From: Bosea sp. Tri-49
GTDB lineage: Bacteria > Pseudomonadota > Alphaproteobacteria > Rhizobiales > Beijerinckiaceae
Direction of reading: 5' to 3'
Assembly: GCF_003952665.1 (NCBI RefSeq)
Contig: NZ_CP017946.1
Coordinates: 4,473,501-4,537,500, forward strand
Length of the DNA stretch: 64,000 bases
Position numbers and translations under genes: made by a program
Shown here: one piece after another, positions 9,537-16,906 of the stretch
Position numbering within the stretch: the first letter of the stretch is position 1
Layout: every line of letters starts with the position of its first letter
Notes under the pieces: model-generated
Seen by the model: the letters and a program-made list of their open reading frames with translations, nothing else
The model's database searches: none
Told to the model about the DNA's origin: nothing

Positions 9537-12500
9537 TTATCGACGCGGCAGATCGGCCAGCATGCCGGCCGCAACCATCAGCTTTGGCAGGGAGAGGCCG
9601 GACATGGCAATGGCCGAGACGGTGGCGCGGGTGCGTTCGGCGTCGGCGCCCCGTTCTGCCAGCCAGTCCTTCAGCGCATCGGGCCCCGATTTGCCAGTCG
9701 CGATCTCTTGCGTCATCCCGGCATGGGCGTCGGTCAGCGTCTCGACCGCGCGCTGGCGCGCCAGGCGCTCATAGTCGTCGGTGGCCGGTACGGCAGCGGC
9801 CGCCGAGGCCAGCGTCGAGAACCCGAAGACCGAATCGGCAGCGAAATGAATCCGCGCGACTTCGACGATGTCGCGCTTGGTGCGGCTTGCGATGTCGACG
9901 ATGTCGGTCGCCTCGGCGAGCCAGGGCAGGCTGGCGACGCGCACTGCCAGCGGCTCGGGCACGCCTTCGGCCGTCAGCGCGGCGATGCGGGCGTTGCGCG
10001 CCTGGGCGGCCGCTTCAGGCAACAACTCGGCCAAGGCACCCTCGAGCGCCGCGACGCCCTTGGCATAGTGCGCCACGGTCTGCTCGATCGCGCCGGGCGT
10101 GGCGACGCCGCGGCGCAGGAACCAGCGCATCCGATCGACGACCAATTCCTGCGCGGCGGCATAGAGCCCGGTTTGGGTCTTGCCTGGCAGCTTGGCGTCG
10201 AGCGCATCGATGGCGCCGTTCAGCGCGATCAGGTCGAAGGAATCGCGGGCGACGGCGTAGGCGGCTGCGATCGCCGGAGCCTCGGCGCGGGTCTGGTCGG
10301 CCAGAGTCGAGACGATGGCCGGGCCACCGCGATTGATGATGGCGTTGGCGAGTTGGGTCGCGACGATCTCGCGGCGCAGCTTGTGGCCGGCGATCTCCTT
10401 GCCATAGCCCTCGCGCAGCGGCTGCGGGAAATAGCGGACGAGCTCGCTCTTCAGATAGGGATCGTCGGGAATGGCCGACTCGAGCAACGCGTCGTGCAGA
10501 GCGAGCTTGGCATAAGCGAGCAGGACTGCGAGCTCCGGCCGGGTCAGACCCTCGCCGCGCTTTTCGCGCTCGATCAGCACGGCGTCGGACGGCAGATATT
10601 CGACGCTGCGATCGAGCCGGCCGTCCTCCTCGAGCTGAACCATCAGCCGGCGCAGGTGCGGCGTCGCCTGGATGCCCTGCGCCTCGGTCAGCGAGAGCGC
10701 CAGGCTCTGCAGGTAGTTGTTGCGCAGGACGAGCAGGCCGACCTCGTCGGTCATTTGCGCGAGCAGGGCGTTGCGCTTCTTCTCGGGCAGGCGCCCGTCA
10801 CGGACGGGGTCGGCGAGTGCGATCTTGATGTTGACCTCGACGTCGGAGGTGTTGACGCCGGCGGAGTTGTCGATCGCGTCGGTGTTGAGGCGCACGCCCT
10901 GGCGCGCCGCCTCGATGCGGCCGCGCTGGGTCGCGCCGAGATTGGCGCCTTCGCCGATCACTTTCGCTCGCAGATCGGAACCGGTGACGCGGATTGAGTC
11001 ATTGGCGCGGTCGCCGACCTGGGCGTCGGTCTCGTCGCCGGCGCGGATATAGGTGCCGATGCCGCCGAACCAGAGCAGGTCGACCGGCGCCTTCAGGATC
11101 GCCGTCATCAGTTCGGCCGGCGTGACCTGCGCCTTGTCGAAGTCGAGCGCCTGCCGAATCTCGGCTGAGAGCGCGATGCTCTTGGCCTGGCGCGAGAAGA
11201 TGCCGCCGCCCTTGGAAATCAGCGACTTGTCGTAGTCGGCCCAGGACGAGCGCGGCAGGGCGAAGATGCGCTGACGCTCGGCCAGGCTCTTGGCCGGGTC
11301 CGGATTGGGATCGAGGAAGATGTCGCGGTGATCGAAGGCGGCGAGGAGCTTGATCGCCGGCGAGAGCAGCATGCCGTTGCCGAAGACGTCGCCCGACATG
11401 TCGCCGACGCCGGCCACGGTGAAGTGCGTTGTCTGGATATCGACGTCGATCTCGCGGAAATGGCGCTTCACCGCTTCCCAGGCGCCGCGCGCGGTGATGC
11501 CCATGCCCTTGTGGTCATAGCCCTGCGAGCCGCCGGAGGCGAAGGCGTCGCCGAGCCAGTGATGCTTCTCGGCCGAGAGCGCGTTGGCGGTGTCGGAGAA
11601 GGTCGCGGTGCCCTTGTCGGCGGCGACGACGAGGTACGGGTCATCGCCGTCATGGCGGACCGTGTCCGGCGGCGGTACGACCGTCTCGCCGTCGAGATTG
11701 TCGGTGAGCTCGAGCAAGGTGCGCACGAAGATGCGGTAGCTCTCGGTGCCTTCGGCAAGCCAGGCCTGGCGGTCGCTCGCCGGCGGCAGATGCTTGGGCA
11801 CGAAGCCGCCCTTGGCGCCGACCGGGACGATGACGGCGTTCTTGACCTGCTGCGCCTTGACCAGTCCGAGCACCTCGGTGCGGAAGTCCTGCGACCGGTC
11901 CGACCAGCGCAGGCCGCCGCGCGCGACCTTGCCGAAGCGCATGTGCACGCCCTCGACGCGTGGCGAGTAGACGAAGATCTCGTAGAGCGGGCGCGGCAGC
12001 GGCATGCCGTCGACCTGGCCGGAGGCGAACTTGAACGAGATCGTGCCGCGCGGATGCCCGTCGGGGCCGATCTGGAAGAAGTTGGTGCGCTGGCCTGCGT
12101 CGATCAGGTTGACGAAGCGGCGCAGGATGCGGTCCTCGTCGAGGCTGGTGACGTCGGCGAGCGCGGCTTCGATCTGCTCGCGCTCGGCTTTCACCTGCTC
12201 GGCCCGCTTCTTGTCGGAGAGGCGCGGATCGAACTTGGCGATGAAGAGCTTGACCAGCCCGGTGGCGATGCCGGAATGGCGCGTCAGCGCATCGGCGATG
12301 TAGTCCTGCGCATAGGGCGCGCCGACCTGGCGCAGATAGCGGCCAAGCGCCCGCAGCAGCGCCGCCTCGCGCCAGGCGAGCCCGGCGGCCAGCACGAGCT
12401 GGTCGAAGCGGTCGGATTCGGTGAGGCCGCGGAATTGCGCCATCAGCGCCGCCTCGATCGTCGGATCGAGGTTCTCGATGTCGATCTCGCCGCCGCTGGC

Positions 12501-14375
12501 GCGCTCCAGCGTCATGTCGTGCAGCCAGACGCGGGTGTCGGCGCTGCTCCCGCCGTTCTGCTGCGGCGTGATGTTGAAGGTGCGCTCGTTGACGACGCGG
12601 AAGCCCATGTTCTCCAGCATCGGCACGCGCTCGGAGAGCGAGATCGCGGCGCCGCGCGAGAACAGCTTGAGGTTGGCCCGGGTCGGCCCGTCGCCCTCGC
12701 GGCGGTAGAGGTTCACGGCACGCGGACGTTCGTCCGACAGCTTCTGCAGCATGTCGACGTCGACCAGCGCATCCTCGGCGGAATAACGCTCGCGATAGGC
12801 GGCGCCGAAGGCCTCGGCATAGCGCTCTGCCAGCGCGCGAGCGGCGGGCCCGGCCTTGCCGGCGTCGAGCGCGTCCTTGAGGCCGTCGCTCCAGGTGCGG
12901 ACGATCGCGGCGATGCCGGCTTCCAGCGTGCTGCGGTCGATCTTCGGGGTGCGGCCCTCGTCGCGGCCGATGATGTAATGCGTCCGGGCGAGCGGACCCT
13001 CCGGATAGGCCGGATAGGCAGCAGAGACGCGGCCCTGGTAGACGCGGGCGAGGAATTCGCCGACGCGGCGGCGCACCGTGGTGTCGTAGCGGTCCTTCGG
13101 GATGAAGACGAGCGCCGAGACGAAGCGGTCGAACTCGTCGGCGCGGGCGAGCGCCCGGATGCGCGGCCGCTCGGTCAACTGCATGATGTCGAGGGCGAAG
13201 CGCTCCAGCGTCTCGACGTCGATCTGGAAGAGCTCGTCGCGCGGGAAAGCGTCGAGCACGTTGTAGAGGGCGCGGCCGGAATAGCTCGACGGATCGAAGC
13301 CGGTGCTCTTGAGCACGCGCGCGACCTTGAGGCGCAGATAGGGAATCGAGCGGGCGGTGCCGGTATAGGCGTTCGAGGTCAGAAGGCCGACGATGCGCAA
13401 TTCGCCGTCGAGCCGGCCATCGGCGGTGAAGAGCTTGATCCCGACATAGTCGAGATGGACGCGGCGATGGACGCGGCTCTTGACGTTGGCCTTGGTGATG
13501 ATCAGCGCCTGCGGCTTGGCCAGGAAGGCGCGGATCTCCGGCGTCATCACCACGAGCTCGCGGTTCTTGCGCAGCACCCGGACATCCGGGTCGCGCAGGA
13601 TGCCGAGGCCGGAGGAATCGACCGGGTCGGCAGCGGTGTCACCGCCGGCGAAGCGATAGGCGCGCACGCCCAGCAGAGTGAAGTTGTCGCTGGCGATCCA
13701 TTCGAGGAAGTTCAGCGCTTCCGTGACTTCGTCCTCCGGCAGCGGCGGCGGGTTGGCGCGGTAGGACTGGATTACCTCGGTGATACGGCCGCGCATCGCG
13801 GCCCAGTCGTCGACCGCGAGGCCGACATCGACATAGACGCGGGCAAGACCGGCTGCGAGCCGGTCACGCGCCTCGGCTGTGTCGATCCGGTCGAGATGGA
13901 TATGGATCAGGCTCTCGCGGCGCGTGCCCTCGACGGCGCGGCCGGCCGCTTCGCCGGCGAGCGATTCGAAGGTGCCATTGTCCTTGCGCACCACAGCGAG
14001 GATGGGGTGGGCGACCAGGCGCGGCTCATAGCCCTGCTCGGCCAGCTCGGCGAGGGTGGAGTCGAGCAGGAACGGCTTGTTGTCGTTGACGACCTCGAGG
14101 ACGGTGATCTGGCGCTCGCGCCCATCCGCCTTCACCGCCTCGTCGCGGAAGCGCAAATTGGGCTCGCCGGGCTTGCGCCGGCTGGTCAGGTGGGCATAGG
14201 CGGCGTCGGCAGCACGGGCTAGCAGGTCCGGCGGCAGCGCGACGAGATCCTCGGCGACGGTGCGGCCATAGAGCAGCTTGGGGAATTCCGCGGGCATCGC
14301 CGAACCGAGCTCACGGGCAGCAGCTTCGATCGCGGTGACGGCTGCAGCCGTGGCATTCGCTTCGCGCTTGGCCAT
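9537..14375 (-). CDS. NAD-specific glutamate dehydrogenase, large (about 180 kDa) class
   Basis: Oxidises glutamate to 2-oxoglutarate and ammonia with NAD, a catabolic entry to the TCA cycle. The 1,612 residues match the GDH-180 class. The N-terminal half holds ACT-like regulatory domains; the catalytic core starts around residue 780 with GKVARGGLRWSDR and AVIVPVGAKGGFVPK, followed by AADKGTATFSDTAN and the nucleotide-binding GVGDMSGDVFGNGMLLS. The C-terminal helical region is full length. A GGGGGAAG six bases before the ATG fixes the start, 13 codons inside the open frame. The antisense strand has long open frames, an effect of high GC codon use. Confidence 0.95.
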   Translation of the reverse strand: MAKREANATAAAVTAIEAAARELGSAMPAEFPKLLYGRTVAEDLVALPPDLLARAADAAYAHLTSRRKPGEPNLRFRDEAVKADGRERQITVLEVVNDNKPFLLDSTLAELAEQGYEPRLVAHPILAVVRKDNGTFESLAGEAAGRAVEGTRRESLIHIHLDRIDTAEARDRLAAGLARVYVDVGLAVDDWAAMRGRITEVIQSYRANPPPLPEDEVTEALNFLEWIASDNFTLLGVRAYRFAGGDTAADPVDSSGLGILRDPDVRVLRKNRELVVMTPEIRAFLAKPQALIITKANVKSRVHRRVHLDYVGIKLFTADGRLDGELRIVGLLTSNAYTGTARSIPYLRLKVARVLKSTGFDPSSYSGRALYNVLDAFPRDELFQIDVETLERFALDIMQLTERPRIRALARADEFDRFVSALVFIPKDRYDTTVRRRVGEFLARVYQGRVSAAYPAYPEGPLARTHYIIGRDEGRTPKIDRSTLEAGIAAIVRTWSDGLKDALDAGKAGPAARALAERYAEAFGAAYRERYSAEDALVDVDMLQKLSDERPRAVNLYRREGDGPTRANLKLFSRGAAISLSERVPMLENMGFRVVNERTFNITPQQNGGSSADTRVWLHDMTLERASGGEIDIENLDPTIEAALMAQFRGLTESDRFDQLVLAAGLAWREAALLRALGRYLRQVGAPYAQDYIADALTRHSGIATGLVKLFIAKFDPRLSDKKRAEQVKAEREQIEAALADVTSLDEDRILRRFVNLIDAGQRTNFFQIGPDGHPRGTISFKFASGQVDGMPLPRPLYEIFVYSPRVEGVHMRFGKVARGGLRWSDRSQDFRTEVLGLVKAQQVKNAVIVPVGAKGGFVPKHLPPASDRQAWLAEGTESYRIFVRTLLELTDNLDGETVVPPPDTVRHDGDDPYLVVAADKGTATFSDTANALSAEKHHWLGDAFASGGSQGYDHKGMGITARGAWEAVKRHFREIDVDIQTTHFTVAGVGDMSGDVFGNGMLLSPAIKLLAAFDHRDIFLDPNPDPAKSLAERQRIFALPRSSWADYDKSLISKGGGIFSRQAKSIALSAEIRQALDFDKAQVTPAELMTAILKAPVDLLWFGGIGTYIRAGDETDAQVGDRANDSIRVTGSDLRAKVIGEGANLGATQRGRIEAARQGVRLNTDAIDNSAGVNTSDVEVNIKIALADPVRDGRLPEKKRNALLAQMTDEVGLLVLRNNYLQSLALSLTEAQGIQATPHLRRLMVQLEEDGRLDRSVEYLPSDAVLIEREKRGEGLTRPELAVLLAYAKLALHDALLESAIPDDPYLKSELVRYFPQPLREGYGKEIAGHKLRREIVATQLANAIINRGGPAIVSTLADQTRAEAPAIAAAYAVARDSFDLIALNGAIDALDAKLPGKTQTGLYAAAQELVVDRMRWFLRRGVATPGAIEQTVAHYAKGVAALEGALAELLPEAAAQARNARIAALTAEGVPEPLAVRVASLPWLAEATDIVDIASRTKRDIVEVARIHFAADSVFGFSTLASAAAAVPATDDYERLARQRAVETLTDAHAGMTQEIATGKSGPDALKDWLAERGADAERTRATVSAIAMSGLSLPKLMVAAGMLADLPRR

Positions 14376-14529
14376 AGTCGTCTTCCCCCTGCTATTTTGC
14401 CGCAGCGATGACATAGCTCACCGGCCGCTGCAACTTTCGTCGTATCGCGACAGCCAGATTGCACCAATATGGCGCGGAAACGGCAGCTTGTGCCCGATCC
14501 GCGCGGATATCAGCGCGAGGAGTGCAGAG

Positions 14530-15147
14530 ATGACGAAGAAGCATGACAAAGCGATGGTGGGCGAGCAGCCGGCGAAGCAGGACGCGCCGCCTGCCGTGAT
14601 GGCACTCGCGCTGCCGCAGGCAGAGCTGTCGCCGGAGATGGAGGCCTATTTCGCGAAATGCCTGGAGAAGCTGGGCTATGTCCCGAATGTCCTCACCGCC
14701 TATGCGCACGACGATGCCAAGCTCCAGGCCTTCGCCAGCTTCTACAACGATCTGATGCTGGCGCCGTCCGGCTGGTCGAAGCTGGAGCGCGAGATGATCG
14801 CGGTCGCGGTCTCCAGCGTGAATCGCTGCTACTACTGCCTCACCGCGCATGGTCAAGCGGTGCGTCAGCTCTCCGGCGATCCGGTGCTCGGCGAGATGAT
14901 GGTGATGAACTTTCGCGCGGTGCAACTCTCCCAGCGCCACCGCGCCATGCTCGATTTTTCGGTGAAGCTGACCGAGACGCCGCATCGAATCGAGGAGGAG
15001 GATCGGGAAGGCTTGCGCCAGTCCGGCTTTGGCGAGCGCGACATCTGGGACATCGGCGCGGTCGCCGCTTTCTTCAACATGTCGAACCGGATCGCCTCGG
15101 CGGTCGATATGCGGCCCAATCCCGAATATCACGGCGCGTCGCGCTAA
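14530..15147 (+). CDS. Peroxidase-related AhpD-like protein
   Basis: Carboxymuconolactone-decarboxylase/AhpD-fold protein of the 'uncharacterised peroxidase-related' subfamily. The 205 residues contain the redox CYYC pair at 100-103 with a histidine at 107 in NRCYYCLTAHG, the arrangement used for peroxide or disulphide chemistry. The C-terminal DIWDIGAVAAFFNMSNRIA is typical. The ATG follows AGGAG (14518-14522) by seven bases. It diverges from the glutamate dehydrogenase gene. The physiological substrate is not evident. Confidence 0.88.
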   Translation: MTKKHDKAMVGEQPAKQDAPPAVMALALPQAELSPEMEAYFAKCLEKLGYVPNVLTAYAHDDAKLQAFASFYNDLMLAPSGWSKLEREMIAVAVSSVNRCYYCLTAHGQAVRQLSGDPVLGEMMVMNFRAVQLSQRHRAMLDFSVKLTETPHRIEEEDREGLRQSGFGERDIWDIGAVAAFFNMSNRIASAVDMRPNPEYHGASR

Positions 15148-15159
15148 GCTTCCGGTCAA

Positions 15160-15340
15160 AGAAAACGGCCGGCGGAAACCGCCAGCCGTAAGTTAGCCTG
15201 GACTAGTTGGCCCGACCCGCCGCAGCGCCGGAGGGGCTGGGGGGCTGACGTGTCCGGAGCCGGACAGGTCGGGCCGTCTAGGCAACGAATCGGAGTTGAA
15301 TGCCGCAACGGGGCGCTCGCTTGGCGCAAGCGCGGCAAAA
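15160..15340 (-). ncRNA. Candidate structured small RNA, family not recognised
   Basis: Read on the minus strand, the region forms three domains. The first pairs TGCCGC with GCGGCA (15301-15306/15332-15337) around a CGCTTG/CAAGCG hairpin. The second is a stem of about 20 bp: GGCCCGACC/GGTCGGGCC, extended past a bulge by GCCTAGAC/GTCCAGGC with one mismatch; its loop holds the perfect hairpin TGTCCGG-CT-CCGGACA. The third is an 11-bp hairpin with a 3-base loop followed by TTTTCTTT, a standard intrinsic terminator. No minus-strand protein gene ends there, so the terminator has no other evident client. The 5' end and promoter are not identified. It does not look like SRP, tmRNA, RNase P or 6S RNA as I know them. 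Confidence 0.5.
15165..15189 (-). terminator. Intrinsic terminator on the minus strand
   Basis: An 11-bp stem with one mismatch and a 3-base loop (ACGGCTGGCGG-TTT-CCGCCGGCCGT on the minus strand) runs directly into TTTCTTTG. The T tract is only on the minus side; the plus side continues AAGTTAG. It therefore terminates minus-strand transcription, although it may also slow transcripts leaving the AhpD-like gene. Confidence 0.7.
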
Positions 15341-15463
15341 TCATGGCAATCGCGATGAAAGCGGAAGAAGATGTCGGCACTGTCATCAAGCTGTCTTGCC
15401 AGCGTCGGGAGGCGGGCGCATCATCCCTTGCCGGGCAACGGCAGGCGATGAACAGGAGGCGCG

Positions 15464-15832
15464 ATGAGTGAAAGCGAAACTCCGCCAGCGCAGCGAGCAG
15501 GCGCGGTCGTCGCCTTTCCGGCTGCCACCGCGCCCTCTTCCGTCACCTTCGACCGCCGTGAGCTGAACGAGCTGCTCAACCTTTATGGCCGGATGGTTGC
15601 GGCCGGTGAGTGGCGCGACTACGCTATCGATTTCCTGCGAAACAAGGCGCAGTTCTCGGTCTTTCGCCGCGCAGCGGAGGTGCCGCTCTACCGGATCGTC
15701 AAGGACCCGTCGCTGGCGAGGCGACAGGGCACTTATTCGGTGGTGACCGCGACCGGGCTGATCCTGAAGCGTGGAGCCGAGCTGAGCCGGGTGCTCAAGG
15801 TGCTCGATAAGCGGCTGAGCGTGGTGAGCTGA
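15464..15832 (+). CDS. DUF2794 family protein
   Basis: Small conserved alphaproteobacterial protein of unknown function, 122 residues. The core FDRRELNELLNLYGRMVAAGEWRDYAID and FSVFRRAAEVPLYRIVKDP is the family signature as I know it, followed by a basic RRQGTYSVVTATGLILKRG strand. The ATG is four bases after AGGAGG (15454-15459). No membrane segment, signal or catalytic motif is visible. It ends at a strong bidirectional terminator facing the ybhL-type gene. Confidence 0.88.
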   Translation: MSESETPPAQRAGAVVAFPAATAPSSVTFDRRELNELLNLYGRMVAAGEWRDYAIDFLRNKAQFSVFRRAAEVPLYRIVKDPSLARRQGTYSVVTATGLILKRGAELSRVLKVLDKRLSVVS

Positions 15833-15862
15833 GATCGCCGCGCCAGGCTGGCCCAAAAAGAA

Positions 15863-15888
15863 AAGCCCCGGCCTTGCGGCCGGGGCTT
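15863..15888. terminator. Bidirectional intrinsic terminator
   Basis: A perfect 11-bp stem AAGCCCCGGCC/GGCCGGGGCTT around TTGC, with T-rich tracts on both sides (CGTGTTTT on the plus strand, TTCTTTTTGGG on the minus strand). It serves the convergent DUF2794 and Bax-inhibitor genes. Confidence 0.93.
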
Positions 15889-15912
15889 CGTGTTTTCAGG
15901 CTGTCGCCCTGA

Positions 15913-16689
15913 TCACTCCTGCTTGGAGCCGAAGAGCGAGAGCAGCATCTGGAACATGTTGACGAAGTTCAGGTAGAGCGACAGGGCGCCGTTCACCGAA
16001 AGCTTCGCGGCCGACTCGGAGTCGAGGTCCGAGTACAGGTACATTTCCTTCAGGCGCTGCGTATCCCAGGCAGTCAGGCCGGCGAAGACCAGCACGCCGA
16101 TCACCGAGATGGCGAAGGACAGAGCGCTAGAGGCCAGGAAGATGTTGACGACCGAGGCGATCACCAGGCCGATCAGGCCCATGATCAAGAAGGAGCCCAT
16201 GCCCGATAGCGACTTCTTCGTGGTGTAGCCGAAGAGGCTAAGGCCACCGAAAGCCGCCGAGGTGATGAAGAACACCTTGGCGATCGATTCACCGGTGAAG
16301 ACGACGAAGATCGACGACAGCGAGACGCCCATCACCGCCGCGAAGGCGAAGAACATGGCGCGGGCCGTCGACGAGCTCATGCTCTCGGCCTTGAACGAGA
16401 AGAAGAAGATGAAGGCCAGCGGAGCCAGCATCACCACCCACTTCAGCGGGCTAAGGTAGAGCGCCTGGCCAAGCGGCGTTAGCGCGGTGACCTTGCCCGA
16501 AGGCGAGTAGCCGGCAATCGCCAGCATCGAGATGCCGATCGCCATCAGGCCGGTGATGGCCAAGCCGATCGTCATGTTGTTGTAGACGCCGAGCATGAAC
16601 GAGCGCAGGCCCTGGTCCAGCTCAGCAGCGCTGGTCTGCTGTGCGCGGCCGGCACCCCAGACTTGAGCGTTGCGGTCGAAATCGCTCAT
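15913..16689 (-). CDS. Bax inhibitor-1/YbhL family membrane protein
   Basis: Inner-membrane protein of the BI-1/TMBIM family, linked in other organisms to calcium leak and interactions with the membrane quality-control protease FtsH. The 258 residues start with a soluble 30-residue segment and then seven hydrophobic helices; the C-terminal part shows the family sequence FAGLTAWDTQRLKEMY and ALSLYLNFVNMFQMLLSLFG. A GGGGAATTC lies upstream of the ATG at usual distance. The 5' leader holds a hairpin and an upstream -35/-10 pair, annotated separately. Confidence 0.95.
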   Translation of the reverse strand: MSDFDRNAQVWGAGRAQQTSAAELDQGLRSFMLGVYNNMTIGLAITGLMAIGISMLAIAGYSPSGKVTALTPLGQALYLSPLKWVVMLAPLAFIFFFSFKAESMSSSTARAMFFAFAAVMGVSLSSIFVVFTGESIAKVFFITSAAFGGLSLFGYTTKKSLSGMGSFLIMGLIGLVIASVVNIFLASSALSFAISVIGVLVFAGLTAWDTQRLKEMYLYSDLDSESAAKLSVNGALSLYLNFVNMFQMLLSLFGSKQE

Positions 16690-16767
16690 GGAGAGAATTC
16701 CCCTTGAAACTTTGCCGGGCGGACATCGCCCTTGCGACGCCCACCGTCGCGCACCATCGTGGCGACA
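16690..16767 (-). ncRNA. Leader of the ybhL-type gene, candidate ybhL motif
   Basis: The predicted leader of about 78 nt contains the hairpin GGGCG-ATGTC-CGCCC (16717-16731), 27 bases before the start codon, and a possible second pairing GTCGC/GCGAC further upstream. A conserved 'ybhL' RNA motif is known in Rhizobiales in this same position. The position and gene fit; I cannot verify the consensus from memory in detail, so the family call is tentative. Confidence 0.45.
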
Positions 16768-16773
16768 GTGCGA

Positions 16774-16802
16774 AATATGAGGGGGAACGAGCGGTCTTAC
16801 AA
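16774..16802 (-). promoter_or_regulatory. Candidate housekeeping promoter of the ybhL-type gene
   Basis: On the minus strand TTGTAA and CATATT are spaced by 17 bases, each agreeing at four of six positions with the sigma-70 consensus, about 85 bp upstream of the start codon. The neighbouring sequence is GC-rich, which makes these AT-rich hexamers stand out. Strength is not known. Confidence 0.4.
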
Positions 16803-16906
16803 GGGGCCAGCATGGTTAGCGGCGTCACCGGCATAGAAATTCGCTTGCCGAGCCATGCAACATTACCGTCAGTTCATGTCTATGCCGCGCTGCGATGAGT
16901 CAGAAC

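Larger units (their letters stand above)
15148..15463. other. Gene-free 316-bp interval with dense RNA-like secondary structure
   Basis: The interval between the AhpD-like gene and the DUF2794 gene has no convincing coding frame. It contains, from left to right, a terminator-like hairpin (15165-15189), a long-range stem (15192-15208 with 15276-15289, and 15209-15217 with 15267-15275), a perfect hairpin (15251-15266), and another stem-loop (15301-15337). The remaining 120 bp up to the DUF2794 Shine-Dalgarno look unstructured and probably hold the promoter for that gene. Confidence 0.7.

Noticed and set aside
11328..14222. A long open reading frame (964 codons) antisense to the glutamate dehydrogenase gene
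   Set aside because: High GC codon use leaves the opposite strand open. The residue pattern is rich in Arg, Gly, Asp and Ala without domains, and the sense frame encodes a conserved enzyme.
15156..15389. A 77-codon minus-strand frame in the structured interval 15148-15463
   Set aside because: It runs through the terminator hairpin and the stems of the candidate RNA and has no ribosome site.
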